Positions 22,401-35,689 of a stretch of 64,000 bases of DNA are shown one piece after another. Origin of the DNA: Valencia hispanica. Its lineage: Eukaryota; Chordata; Actinopteri; Cyprinodontiformes; Valenciidae. How positions within the stretch are numbered: position 1 is the first letter of the stretch; each line of letters starts with the position of its first letter. The DNA is taken from the NCBI GenBank assembly GCA_963556495.2, contig OY747704.1, positions 41,500,001 through 41,564,000 of the forward strand, read 5' to 3'. Under the pieces are notes generated by a model. The model had not been told where the DNA came from and ran no database searches. It saw nothing but the letters and a program-made list of their open reading frames with translations. A program made the position numbers and the translations under genes.

Positions 22401-24429
22401 TAGTAGAACACAAAGTGAAAACATTCATTTTATATATGTATTTAAAAAAGAAAAAAGATTAAAAACATTCCTTTTCTGAAGGTATGTTTTGGGAAAAATT
22501 ATATATAACTAGACAGTATTTTTTTCTCTTAGATCTTTACGATGTGAGGTAAATTATTTCTTTAAAAAATCTCCAGATTCTCCTAAAACCATGTAACTTA
22601 GATTGTTAATGTAATGCAAATAGATAACAAAACAATGTTAAGCAAACCTAGCTCCAATCAGGATGGCAGTTGACAATGACTATAATTAAACTGCCTGAGA
22701 GCTATACATGTACAACTTCTGCTGGAGCTCTGGGATGATTGTAATATTTATTTAGCGTTGATACACACTTGTGGCATTCACAAAGATGAGATAAGACAAA
22801 AAAGACATACAGTATGAGGATAAGATCCAGAAAATCCTCAACCCTTGCATCTAGGTAAATTTGTGCATTGCTGTAAGAGTTCAAATAAATTCCCAGGTGG
22901 TCAGTTGGAATATTTATTATAAAATCTTGGAATCCATGTAATCCAGCACAAACTCATCATCCATGATGTTAAGTGGTAACTTTGGTGCAAATGGAAACTG
23001 GTGTTACCTTGTGTGGTAACTGAAGGTCCTATTGTTACTGAATGCTGTTTATTGGTTTTGGAGCTTTCACTCAAACAAAAAAAAAACAGCCCATTTATTT
23101 TTCTTGTCATCTTTTGTCATAAATGCAAATTTAGTCTGCAAATGTCGTTTAAGGGAGTCTAAGCTGACTGTGGACCAAACCCTAACTTTGTCAACATTTG
23201 TAAAGTGACCAGTTGTGCAGAACAAATGAGATTTATTGCAAATACCTAAAAAGATATATATTAGAACTCTATGTAAAAAAAATGGGAATGTTTCTTTTAA
23301 AGACTAATATTTCAAAACTTTCACCTTGAATTACTGTATTTATTCTAAACATCATTGGATTCTGTTTTCTCTAGATTGAGCCCGGCCTACGAAAATTAGC
23401 AGAATTGTATTTGGTGCATGGACTTTAGTAAAACCACTAACGTTTTAGCTTTTAACTGTTATCAACTAAAAAAACCATTAAAGGACAGTTTCCATTGAGC
23501 TCCTACAAATCACTGGCATGACTTCATAGGTGCAGGTGGTCCTTGCTGTAGGCTCTGAAGCAGATGTGGGTTTCAGCCAGAGGGGGGAGCTCCAGAACAT
23601 CTGGGACTGATGATGTGGCAGCTGTTTCTGAAACTTGGCTCAAGCTCCCATTCAAGGAAAGTTCTCCACTTTTCATGCTGCCCGTAAACATGGTGGTCTG
23701 ACTTCATCCTCGGCGTGGGAGGATGTTTTCCTCTGACACAGAGCCACATGTTGGATGACTGAAAACAGGAGCAGCGTTTTCCTGCCGCAAAAATCACTGC
23801 TCAGCTAATTCCACACCCCCCCCCCCCCCCGCCTTTCAAGCATTTTTTTTTTTTTTTATAAATATTTTTAAAGTGAACTGTTTGGATTTTTTTCTTAAAC
23901 CTATTTAAAGTGCTTTTGCGTTGCTTTCAAAGCAGCATTGATGCGATATTTTGTATCTCTTGGCAGAAAAGACACAGAAGCATGCAGGGAGCAAACACTT
24001 TGTACATTTTGTCTTCACCACACATCACACATAATTACCTGCTTCACGTTTTTTTTATTGTTTTTGGGAGGGAGGAAAAGCAATTCATTCCACCTGTAGG
24101 AAAGGTTTATTTTGAAGTTACATAAGCCCAGGCCGCACCAAAATCATGACAGACAAGACAGAAAAAACTAATTGGAGGAGATTGTCAACAAAGAAGGACA
24201 AGTTAAAACATGAAAGGACAGAGCAGTAGAAGAACACCGATGCAGAACGTATCTCAGGGACTTGATGCTTTCTGTGAAATGTGTGAGACGTTAATCCACA
24301 TCCAAGTGCATCCAAATGTTTCATAGAGGCTTTTTTGGATAATTTGATTTTGTTTTTTTCCCTCAGGGGGATTGTGCATATTCATATATTAATATTATCC
24401 GGGATTTCATATAGTTTAGACTGGGTGTT
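22401..24429. other. AP3S1-CDO1 intergenic, left part
   Basis: No gene was recognised. It contains a run of 15 C at 23816-23830 and AT-rich spacers. ATG12, which lies between CDO1 and AP3S1 in human, was looked for and not seen. Confidence 0.5.
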
Positions 24430-24790
24430 GTTAAACAATTGTTGCTGTTCACTATTTAGAACCTTCCAGCATTTTTCACACCCGTTGACTTTTTTTCACA
24501 TATTGCCACCCTTTGCCATTCTAACCATTGAAAATGCTTTGAAATGTACACCTTTCCATAGTAGGATACCTCTGGTTGGGAAATGTTACAGTTGTTTTTT
24601 TGGCATTTGAATCTCCACCTTAGTCCCAACTCTTTTGCAGCATTTAATGGGTTTTCCTCCACGATTGCTCTGCATGTAGAAAAAAAAAATCCCCACAGAA
24701 TGATGCTCCTGCCACCATGTTTCACATAAAACCCCAATAACATAAATTCAAGTTTGTGGAAAAACGTCAAGCCTCATTTTGTGGAGGAAA
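24430..24790 (-). mobile_element. Decayed DNA-transposon relic, Tc1-like
   Basis: The 'agaatgatgctcctgccacc' stretch near 24700 is a diverged, reversed copy of the Tc1 GGGSIM region. The preceding 250 bases look like the same relic type. No frame survives. Confidence 0.35.
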
Positions 24791-24807
24791 TCTCCATGCA
24801 GCAATAA

Positions 24808-26001
24808 ACGAAGCTGAAGTTAGCTTCCGATTCGCGGCTTCCGATTCGCAATGTATGTGTAAAGGGCAATTCCACTGAATCTTTGCTGACCTAGACCACA
24901 TTAAACGAGGTCCTGATAAAAAACTACAATACTTGGACTGTTCAAATCTGGACTGAAGTGTTCTACACAGCATGTAGATTCATTAAAACACAGTTTGTGA
25001 TTTGTGAAACCTTTATTCTATTTGTGAAAAAGCAAGTAAGAGTTGGCTTCTGTTTCGCAACTTCTGATTCACCATATGGTTAAAGGGTAATTCCACATGT
25101 TTTTTGGAAACCAGACCACATTAGACCAGGTCCTGATCAAAAACTACAATACTTGGACTCTTCAAATCTGGACTGAAGTGTTCTACACAGCATGTAGATT
25201 CATTAAAACACTGTTTCTGATTTGTGAAACCTTTACCTTTTTTTTGAAAATGCAAATTAGGTTCATTTTAGGATTTTTTTGGCAAATATACTGCACTGCA
25301 TGCATGTGTTGGATATTTTAACATTTTCATCAATATTACTTTAGTTCTTTAAGATTATGTCAATTTCCTACAGTCTACCCAAACATATATAGCCTACATT
25401 TTTGAATGGGGTCATTCAAATCTGAATAACAGCAGTTCAAACCAGAATAGTCATGACATTGTCATACACCATACATATGTGGTGTTGTTTTTTTCTGATC
25501 TTTTGTTCTTGTGGATAAACCTGACATTGTGGGAAAAACAGTCAACAATTTGTTAACCCGCAATATTAGTGTAGCCTACAACACATTAATTTATACTCCC
25601 GCCTACTCCTTTTCAAACAGGTTTTCTTTCAAAAAGAAATGTAAACGTATAAATTGGGTAAATGTTAAAACACGTTTTAAATAAACCACCCTGGATCTAG
25701 CTAACATAATTAACTCTCATCTTTTATTTTATTGCGCTGTGTGCAGCACAGTATGTAGGCAACTGAAGTTATCCATCTATTGCAGCAAATAAAAAACACC
25801 GTGACCCAGGCTGTCCCTCTCTGCTCAGTAATCCCTGCAGCAGACCCACCGTTAGGTTTATTCGTCTGCCACTACATAGGCTATTCCCTATCAAAAACAG
25901 AGAGCACAGTAGGCCCATTTCTAATGTAGTCTAAGTCAGCAGAGATTCAGTGGAATTGCCCTTTACACATATTACGAATCGGAAGCTAACTTCAGCTTCG
26001 T
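24808..26001. mobile_element. Non-autonomous DNA transposon with long terminal inverted repeats
   Basis: The left end, starting ACGAAGCTGAAGTTAGCTTC at 24808, is matched by its reverse complement ending at 26001. Similarity continues inwards for about 90 bases, broken by a 16-base partial duplication on the left. The flanks share CAGCAA and could be a degenerate 8-bp target duplication. Inside, a roughly 220-bp unit is tandemly repeated (about 24827-25045 and 25046-25260), each containing 'caatacttggact'. The remaining 650 bases are unique and non-coding. It lies in the interval between the divergent AP3S1 and CDO1 promoters. Confidence 0.75.
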
Positions 26002-26379
26002 CAGCAACGACCAGATTTGTTCATCCAACTCCCCTCTTGTTTGTGAGTCTGTTCTCTGCACACACCTTGGACAGTGAGTTTGTTGACTGTGTGATGAGAG
26101 GCTGCACAAACACAGGGTGCACAGCTATTGTTGGAGGAATGCCTGGCTGGAAGGGAGAAAGAGGGAGCGCGATAAAAGGGGGAGAGGAGGGTGTGTTTGT
26201 GACAACGTGGTGAATTGGACACATGGATTAGCCCAAACTGGCAATGTGACAAAAAAAACAACAACTTTTGTTTGGTTTAAAAGCTCAAAGTGTATTTTTA
26301 CAATAATGAAGGTCTAAAAAATGTGCAGCCTGTTATTTGTATAATAATCAAACACGTACTAATGGAGAGCTTCATTTAA

Positions 26380-26550
26380 TAAGCAATGGACGTTCACCTT
26401 CTCTTCCATAATGGTACGGTCCATCACCGGCGCGTCCCCAAAATGCTGCGCCAGCCTATAAAACTTACCGACAGAGCAGATAAATCAGAAGTTTTCATCC
26501 GACGTGAAACAAGCAGAAAAAGACAAATAGTCCTCCTGTGCAGCTCAGAC
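26380..26550 (+). promoter_or_regulatory. CDO1: CDO1 core promoter and 5' UTR
   Basis: A TATAAAA box at 26457-26463 lies 88 bases before the CDO1 start codon, in a locally GC-rich stretch (CACCGGCGCGTCCCC). Transcription would start near 26490. An ATG at 26386 is in frame with CDO1 with no intervening stop, but lies upstream of the TATA box and so is probably not transcribed. Confidence 0.6.
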
Positions 26551-29500
26551 ATGGAGCAAACCGAGGTGGTGAAGCCCGAAACTCTGGACGAGCTGATCGC
26601 AATCCTGCACAAGATCTTTGAGAGTGACTGCATCAATGTGGAGGAGGTTCAAAATATCATGGAATCATACGAGAGCAAGCCTCACGAATGGATGAAATAT
26701 GCAAAGTTTGACCAATACAGGTAATAAAAAAAAAATCCAGCATACGCAGAGATTTATTTGCAGATAAAGTTGGTGCAATTTTACTCTCTCATTATGTTTA
26801 CTTTGATTTGTTTTGTCAGAATTATATTTAACCTAATTTATCTTATCTTGTATACAAAAAATGCTGTGTTTTTAAAATAAGTTAACACTAAAGTTTGTCA
26901 GAACTTTTCTCTTTAAATGAAGAAAACTGAATGAAAGGAACCACTTGTTGTCTCCATCTAGTGGAACAGCTTCCAGCACACCTTATTTAAATAAAAAAAG
27001 AACATATTTGCATAATTTATTCTGATTTAGTTTCATTTCAAAATTTATATCAACAGTTGTCAGGAAAAGAACGAGTTTAGACCTTGATGAAATGAAAACA
27101 ATCATCTAAAATGAAGAGTGCTGTTTTGTCGGAGAGAAAAACTAAACACTATCATGCAGAAAAGTTTGGGCTTGTTTAGACGTGATGAAAGGCGGATGAG
27201 GGAAGGGGGGGGGGGGCATCCAATCAACACACAGGACGGACACACACACCCGCTGATTGTTGCTGCGACACGCATTACATAGTGGCTTGGAACAGACAGC
27301 TGTGCGCAAAAACGGAATAACATGATGTTTACAGAGCAGAGTGGCCTTTTACATGCTGGAGGATTAAATGTGGCAGAAACAAAAGCGACATGCCTGAGAG
27401 TGCATGAGGCATTTTTATAACGTCATAATTCACTTTTAAGTGCGTATGACGCACAATTCATATTTTAGGCATTTGTATCAGTCTGTCTGTTTAGATACAT
27501 TCTTATAAGGCTGTCTATGAAATAAAATAATTTATTCTTCTCTGAACTAAATAAAGTTTAGTATTTAAATATCATACCATACAATTGATTAAATTTGTAA
27601 ATGCTTCATAAGCCTTATTTGGTTATTAAATACTTTTTATGTAAAAACTTTTATGTATAGTCTTAAAAAAAATGTCTGCCATCAAAATCTCTTCATGTTC
27701 AAATCGAGACTCTCTTGAAACTCTTTTTCTGCCAAACAGCACCAAAGCTGATGTATTAAAGCCCTTTACTCTGTAATTCAAAGAATCTCTGCTTTTTTTT
27801 TTGTATCCCACCACCCCTCTTTGGAGGACAACTTTATTTTCAATTAATATTCATGTATCAATAGAAATTAACCATTAACATCATGCATAATAGAGGTGTT
27901 TTCTTAAATAATTTTCAATGTTGTATACAGAGAAATGGTAAGTAAAGAATAAAAAGGGGGAGGGGGTTCACCTAAAGTATGCTAAATGTGGAACAGATAA
28001 CATAAACAACACAGAACAAAACAGATATATAACAAAACACAATTAAATATTGCTAATTAGACAAATTGAGTGGAGAATAAAAAGAGGGTGATTTACTGAT
28101 ATGAACATGATCAGATGGACAAAACATCAAGATTTAAGGTTGACATCAGGTAGTTATTAGTGTATATGTGTGTAAAAAATGAATCTCTGCTCTATTCCTT
28201 AGGTACACGAGGAACTTGGTTGATGAAGGTAATGGAAAGTTCAATCTCATGATTCTCTGCTGGGGTGAAGGACATGGCAGGTGAGTTTTGTCTAGGAGAA
28301 AATGGTTAAAAATTGAAATGAATGTAATTACAAAAGATATTTTTTATCCTTATATATTTTCCATATGATTGAATAGCATTCTTCATTTAATTGCTACAGG
28401 TGATATATTTAAGTGATTCATCTCATTATAGTTGAATAGTAAAGATAAAGACCAAGGCTTTCCAACTTTACAGTTTTTGTGAGGAAATGCCAACAACAAA
28501 TAATGAAGTTTTATTTCGCTTTAATCATTTTGCACAAGAAACCCAACTGAAGCCATAGACACATGATGGCAACAAAAATGAGGATGTATTACAAGCACTA
28601 AAGATAACACAATATTTATTTTCAGATTATCTTTCTGTTGGTATTTTAGACAAAAAAAAAAACTGTGCTTCCTTCATTTTTTACATATTTAAAAGATCAG
28701 TGCTTTCACATTCTGATGCCATATGCTTGTGTGATCTTTGACACTTTGCAGTAGCATCCACGACCACACAGACTCTCATTGTTTCCTGAAGCTGCTGCAG
28801 GGGCAGCTGAAGGAGACGCTGTTTGACTGGCCGGATCGCAAATCACATGGAGACATGGTGCAGAAATCTCAGAGGATCCTCCAGGAAAACAAAGTCGCCT
28901 ACATCAACGGTAAGAAAACAAAAAGCTTTTTTTTAGCCTTTCCTTACAGCATAGTTAAGTCCTAAAGACCAAACATGTCCTGTTTTGACTTTCTTGTGAG
29001 AGATGTGGATGTAGGACGGACGTCTCAAAAAAGCAGATATGACCATCCACAAGACTGTACATGTCATCTTTAGTTAGTGACCGGTTAGTGTGATGGTGAA
29101 TAGGTCCAACATGATTTCTCAATTAGTTGTGTTTGCACAATGAACACCATTTAGTTCTCGCCCCAAGTCCATGCTGTAGAGCAAATGGAGCCTTAGTGTG
29201 AAGTCTGGGGTCAGTCGAAAATGTTTGAGAGCTCCGTCTCACACCATTCCAGCAACACTGTCTCTAAACATGATCGTGTGTGTGTGTTTCAGACTCCATT
29301 GGTCTGCATCGTGTGGAAAACGTCAGTCACACAGAGTGCGCCGTGAGTTTGCACCTGTACAGCCCTCCGTTTGAGACCTGCCAGACTTTTGACCAACGGA
29401 CGGGACACAAGAACACCGTCAAGATGACTTTTTGGAGCAAATTCGGAGAAAGGACTCGATTTGTGAGTAGCTTTTATTTTCACGCGATTTCTCTTCAGTC

Positions 29501-31235
29501 TTACCTGCTGATTTTGCTTCTTTTTTTTTCTAATGAATTTAACATGTACTACAGAAAAAATATGCTGAAAGCTAGGGATGCACCGATGTGAAAATTTGGG
29601 TCTATATCCATTATCAATATTGCTGTTATGGTCTATATTTATGAATATCCTACCACCACCCTGTTTCTTTAGTTTAAAGCATAATAATAACAGATTGATT
29701 TTTAAAAATCTGGATTTTTTTTATTAGATTTTTTTGTACTAGACTTTAAATAATTCATCAGGAGGATATATTGCACAATGAAATCCAAAAACAAAGTGAA
29801 GCTTTTATGAGCGGATTGTTACACTTTAACCAAATCAAACCCTATGAAAGTCTGGTCGGGTTTCACTGGACATTAATCAATGGAAGCAAAGACTGATGAT
29901 GATTTTAGGTTCACTTCTGCAAGAAAACAAACATGAGAAGTCTGATATGTTTTTGCCTGACAGGGAGGATGTTACAAAAAAAAACCTAGAGGAAAACTGT
30001 AGACAATTAGCTGAACCCAGACTTTCCTTTCCCCAAAAAATGTCCTCAGAGAGGGAAGTGGGAGGTTTTTATGGTTTCTTGCCATACTCATTAGACACAG
30101 AACTTCAAACAGCATTCCCCTCAATTAATGTGCCCATACCTCTGACACATTTCCACTTGCTTTTGCTCTACGTACCAAACTTATTGCTTTTTCAAATAAT
30201 TTAATGAATCCAGTTTGCTTTTAAAAAGTGTTTATTCATTATTATGTTCTTGGATTTAAGAGTCCAACCATGAAAATGAAAAAATCTAGATCATCTAACG
30301 GTTAGGATGTTGTCTGGTTGTTTTTTGGCTTCGCTGCCTTTGACATCGGCCTTATCTGTAATCTGCACGTTGTATAAGCATACCTTGACCATAAAACTTT
30401 CAAGAAGATTGCAACACAAAACAGGACAGATAAGATAAGTAAATGAGCTTGAGCACACAATGAACTTAACCCGACATACACCCAACGCTTTAAAGAGCTG
30501 CTGTGGTCTGCTGTGATCTCTTCTGTTTTGCTTTAAATGTTTCATAATTTCTCATATTAGACAAAGATAACCTAAGTGAATGCAAAATACAGTTTTCAAA
30601 TGATGATTCTATTTGTATAAAATAGTAACTGCTCCCCCTTGTTAAATCATTCAATTGTGATAAACCACATTTTTCAAAAGCTCTCTACTCATACCTGATA
30701 AATGCCAGACATAGCAGCATGAAGTAGGGCAAAAGATCTGAAAAAGCAACATATCAAGCCCCGATTTAAAGAAGTTCAAGAACAGATGACAAACAAAATC
30801 ACTGGAAATGACTACAAAGTCATTTCAAAGAAAATTCACATTGAGAACCCTTATCCACAACTGAAGCTAACATGAAACCTTTCCGGCAGGTGCAGCCTAC
30901 CAAAATTAAACCGAACCTAAATCTGATTGAGAATAGTGGGTCAAAATTCTTCCCCAGAGATGTAAATGATTCAAAGTTGTTTATCACAAATGTTTGGGGC
31001 ACTTACTTTTTCACAAAGGGACAGGATGGTTGTTCCCTTAAGAAATTAAATCATTTGATAACAGCTTTTTGCACTTAGTCAATAGTATCTTAGATTTTAA
31101 AATTAGTTTGATGATCTGATGTACAGTCAGTACACTCTTTTAACAGCACTTTAATGTATCTAAAATAAGGCATTCAATTGACCACCATTTCCCCCCTCTT
31201 TTTCTTAGACCACAATTTCACAAGAGAACAACTAG
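26551..31235 (+). CDS. CDO1: Cysteine dioxygenase type 1, complete, five coding exons
   Basis: This cytosolic non-heme iron enzyme oxidises L-cysteine with O2 to cysteine sulfinate, the entry to taurine and sulfate formation. Exons: 26551-26720 (residues 1-56), 28203-28280 (57-82), 28752-28909 (83-135), 29293-29462 (136-192) and 31209-31235 (193-200, TAG). All junctions are GT-AG and in phase. The 200 residues equal human CDO1. Iron ligands are visible: His86 and His88 in [10 protein letters not shown], and a third His at 141 in SIGLHRVEN, shifted by one because of an extra residue near SHGDMV. Cys93 and Tyr158 (LYSPP) are present and can form the thioether cofactor. The start MEQTEV matches the human N-terminus. 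Intron 4 holds a transposon scrap at 29572; introns 1 to 3 show little beyond a 12-base G run at 27205-27216. Confidence 0.97.
29572..29660. mobile_element. hAT-like MITE end fragment
   Basis: The sequence starts 'ctagggatgcaccgatgtga', the same terminus as the element at 45910, but only one end is found. It lies in CDO1 intron 4. The rest of this intron to 31208 has only vague DNA-transposon-like sequence. Confidence 0.4.
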
Positions 31236-32141
31236 ATGCCACCTAATGGGGCTCCAGCGGATGAAGACGTTTGCATTTGGAGTGACAACGCCATGGAACT
31301 AATTCAAGGAAAACTGCTGAGAAACCATAAAAAAGTGGACCCACAGGCCACGCTTCGCATCTGAAAATCAGGAGTGGACCGGTTGAAAACGGACAAGTCG
31401 CTAATTGGAATGGCTTTATCGCCGCCCAGAGTGAACTTGGCAAACACTGATGAGCACAGGACGAATGCATGAATAGGCCTGGACGTGGATTGAATCTGCC
31501 TTTTGTTTGCCGGTCCTGGAGAGAACCTTTTTTTTTTTTCTACAATAACAACATTCCTGTCTGTGCACCACCTGTGTAATCACACTTTTGTAAAGTAATG
31601 AGCCGCAGTCAAACATTGGCGCTTTAGTGTTTTTAAAAAGAGGAAATATTGCTGTTTTAGAAATTTTCTTTTGTATTCAAAAAGCGGGAAAAACATTTGT
31701 TGTGTAATGAACAGCTTTGTTCTGAATTCTCATTTCTCATTCTTTTATAGCTGTATTCACTGTTGATTCATGCCACTCAAAATTGTCTTAAACCTGCTGA
31801 AAGTTGTTGATGATTATGACCAGTATCTGTACAGTTAACCTGCAAAAAGCTTGTTCTGTTTGCATTTGGAATAAGGAATGTAAAGCGTTTGTTTTTTTTG
31901 TTTTTAAACGTGTGATGCTTGTAATTTATTTGCAGAGTATCCTGTACTCTGAAAGAGTTTTTAAATTGGCAAGCTTTTAAATGTGTTCATACCAATAGAA
32001 CAACATGGAGAAACTATTATTTTGTATTAGTAGGAGATAAAATGTTTAGCTAAAAACTAAGGATTTTTATTTTTCCTGTATTTCTATAGTGAGTAATCTT
32101 TCACAGCGCTGGTTATTGTATACTCTCCATCACTGTAAAAG

Positions 32142-32147
32142 AATAAA
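32142..32147 (+). terminator. CDO1: CDO1 polyadenylation signal
   Basis: An AATAAA about 900 bases past the CDO1 stop, followed by a T-rich stretch. It gives a 3' UTR from 31236 to about 32165. No stronger signal was seen nearer. Confidence 0.65.
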
Positions 32148-32413
32148 CACCATTTCATTTTCCCACATTTTCATTCTGTCTTCATTAAAAAAATTTTTTT
32201 ATTCCTTTATCAAACACTAATAATCAACAAGAACAAGCTGTTCTGCAAGTGCAATCAACAAAAATAGCACCAGTGGTGAAAATAGCATCACCATATAATA
32301 TTAAAACACTTTTCTCCTATTTGTTATGCCAATAAAACGTTAGCTGTGAACTAATGTAGCAGTTTAACAAATAACATGTATGACTCTATCTTTGGCATAT
32401 AAACTCTTAAACA

Positions 32414-32440
32414 CCCTCAATCTATGCTTTAGATTGAGGG
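32414..32440. repeat. Small perfect hairpin
   Basis: CCCTCAATCT and its exact complement are separated by 7 bases, a few hundred bases past the CDO1 3' end. It could be chance. Confidence 0.6.
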
Positions 32441-32968
32441 AAACTATTGATTGACCAATAAGGAGATAACATGAGACTGCCTTGATAATTATTTGAATAA
32501 CAGACATCAGTGTTTGTATGCAGTTGCCATCTCAATGGTCAGAATATGAGGTAATTGTTTCATACTGTGGATGTATTAGCAGTTGAATTACAAAGATAAG
32601 ATGCTATCAAGAAGTACCTACGTGCAGAGATTAATTTGTACATACAGCTGTGTCATTATTGTGTCAGTTATATTTTTTTATTGTTAGACTAGTTCTGTGA
32701 GTGGGAGGATGGAAGAGTACGCAACGCTTATGTTTCTTTACTATGCATTTTAGAGTCTCTAAAATCCAATGACCTTATCATCCTTTAAAATGTATATTTA
32801 TTTGTATTTTATTAGGCTTTATACGAATAGCTCTCCATGGAATGACTGCCATATCATTGTTGGGCATTTAAAGATTTTGTTTAGCAAGTTGCACCTCAGG
32901 TCAATACAGTTATGCCATCATTAACAAGCTTTTAGCTTATTTCTGGATGGATAACACAATTTATGTGG

Positions 32969-35385
32969 CGCACCAGAGTTCACTTCAACTGAGCTGAGAA
33001 CTAGGTTTTTAGGTGGACCAGAAGTTGCTTTTTTGGTCTGCATCAGAGTTTGATTGCACATTCACACCTCCCTATGAGAACCGTTTTTTCTGGGCAAATG
33101 AATTAGAGTTCGATTAAAGTGAACTAAACCGGGCTGGCGTGAATGCACCGTGAATCTTAGCCCTTATTATATTTTCCAAAACCTAGTTTGATGCATGTTT
33201 AGGATAATTGTGAAGTTCCTCCAGAGGGAGCTGCCAGGAGGCATCCTGATCAGATGTCTGAACCACCTCAGCTGACTTTAGGTGACTATATAGAAGCTGC
33301 TGAAATATTCTTCCCCTGGATGATGGAGCTTCTCAACTCATCACTAAGATTTAGTCCCGCCACCCATATGGAGGAAACTTCTGGATGGATAACACAATTT
33401 ATGTGGCAGAACTTGTAGATTTAGATTAAATTCACTGATTCCATGGCACCAACCTAGTTTACCTATCTTATAATCCACAAACTTTAATATGGTTGCAGCT
33501 GGGACTTTGGAAGGCTAGACAAGAAGCTTAGGTCGTTTTCATACCTGATAGTCCGGTAGACTCGGTTTGAATAGGGAAAAAACCAGCAACATTGTTGCGT
33601 TTTTTAGCTGGTGCAATTCACTTTCACAAGGCATTTTGTAAACAAACCAAACTTTTTGAGCAACATGTTGAACTCCTTGCGAATGGTGGCGCTGCACCAA
33701 GAAGCACTCAACACAGGGACATCTCCTGTTCCATGAAATATAAACATGGAGTGGCATCAGATTTAGTGGTTTAAGGATTGCTCTGTTGTCTTTCACAAAT
33801 GTGCCAGACAAATATTTGCAACAATGGGCTGAGCATGAGCAGAGCATGAGGCAGAGTTGTTATTGTGTGGTTGTTTTGGTTGTATTTACCCAGAATGCCT
33901 TGCACCACAGTCTGGTTCCTGCTTGTGGAGTGACCCCAGGCCCGCTTAGCATTCACATGAGCAATCAAACCGCACCAGAGTTCACTTCAACTGAGCTGAG
34001 AACTAGGTTTTTAGGTGGACCAGAAGTTGCTTTTTTGGTCTGCATCAGAGTTTGATTGCACATTCACACCTCCCTATGAGAACCGTTTTTTCTGGGCAAA
34101 TGAATTAGAGTTCGATTAAAGTGAACTAAACCGGGCTGGCGTGAATGCACCGTGAATCTTAGCCCTTATTATATTTTCCAAAACCTAGTTTGATGCATGT
34201 TTAGGATAATTGTGAAGTTCCTCCAGAGGGAGCTGCCAGGAGGCATCCTGATCAGATGTCTGAACCACCTCAGCTGACTTTAGGTGACTATATAGAAGCT
34301 GCTGAAATATTCTTCCCCTGGATGATGGAGCTTCTCAACTCATCACTAAGATTTAGTCCCGCCACCCATATGGAGGAAACTTCTGGATGGATAACACAAT
34401 TTATGTGGCAGAACTTGTAGATTTAGATTAAATTCACTGATTCCATGGCACCAACCTAGTTTACCTATCTTATAATCCACAAACTTTAATATGGTTGCAG
34501 CTGGGACTTTGGAAGGCTAGACAAGAAGCTTAGGTCGTTTTCATACCTGATAGTCCGGTAGACTCGGTTTGAATAGGGAAAAAACCAGCAACATTGTTGC
34601 GTTTTTTAGCTGGTGCAATTCACTTTCACAAGGCATTTTGTAAACAAACCAAACTTTTTGAGCAACATGTTGAACTCCTTGCGAATGGTGGCGCTGCACC
34701 AAGAAGCACTCAACACAGGGACATCTCCTGTTCCATGAAATATAAACATGGAGTGGCATCAGATTTAGTGGTTTAAGGATTGCTCTGTTGTCTTTCACAA
34801 ATGTGCCAGACAAATATTTGCAACAATGGGCTGAGCATGAGCAGAGCATGAGGCAGAGTTGTTATTGTGTGGTTGTTTTGGTTGTATTTACCCAGAATGC
34901 CTTGCACCACAGTCTGGTTCCTGCTTGTGGAGTGACCCCAGGCCCGCTTAGCATTCACATGAGCAATCAAACCGCACCAGAGTTCACTTCAACTGAGCTG
35001 AGAACTAGGTTTTTAGGTGGACCAGAAGTTGCTTTTTTGGTCTGCATCAGAGTTTGATTGCACATTCACACCTCCCTATGAGAACCGTTTTTTCTGGGCA
35101 AATGAATTAGAGTTCGATTAAAGTGAACTAAACCGGGCTGGCGTGAATGCACCGTGAATCTTAGCCCTTATTATATTTTCCAAAACCTAGTTTGATGCAT
35201 GTTTAGGATAATTGTGAAGTTCCTCCAGAGGGAGCTGCCAGGAGGCATCCTGATCAGATGTCTGAACCACCTCAGCTGACTTTAGGTGACTATATAGAAG
35301 CTGCTGAAATATTCTTCCCCTGGATGATGGAGCTTCTCAACTCATCACTAAGATTTAGTCCCGCCACCCATATGGAGGAAACTTA
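32969..35385. repeat. 1,002-bp tandem duplication (2.4 units)
   Basis: Unit 1 is 32969-33970 and unit 2 is 33971-34972. They appear identical wherever compared, and the encoded frames are letter-for-letter the same. A 413-base third unit follows (34973-35385). A 28-base match to an inner part of the unit precedes the array at 32941-32968, implying a broken earlier unit. Each unit includes a MITE-like sequence of about 620 bases (in unit 1, about 33530 to 34150, crossing the junction) with ends 'tcgttttcatacc' and, reversed, 'ggtgcattcacgcc'. The open frames inside are repeat sequence, not genes. Confidence 0.9.
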
Positions 35386-35689
35386 GTTAGGTGAAGGTCC
35401 AGATTCAGACTTTCTAGGTTTAGCTAATCTTGTTTTTTCTCTTTTCTCTTTATTCTCCATGACAGACTAGAGCAGTGTCTAGATTACTGCAGGCAAGGTT
35501 CAAACTCATTTATCCATCTCCTGCTTCATTCCACCTATTACAATCAAAGATAATTAAACTATTCCACTTGAGAAAGGGACTGACCCCTGACCTGGAGAGA
35601 CCGTTCACCTACTTCCAGTTAAGAGTGATGGCTTCATATTAGGAGTAGCTCAATCTATTTCTGGCCGCTTTACACTTAACTGTGAACTG

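Noticed and set aside
23816..23830. Homopolymer C run (others at 27205 and 38751)
   Set aside because: Ordinary simple sequence, prone to sequencing length errors; no further meaning.
22088..26550. Possible ATG12 gene
   Set aside because: Expected from human gene order, but no ubiquitin-fold-like frame or conserved C-terminal Gly exon was seen.
33539..35057. Identical frames of 102, 89, 65 and 60 codons occurring twice
   Set aside because: They recur only because of the 1,002-bp duplication. They lie in MITE-like DNA on both strands, with no start context or known domain.
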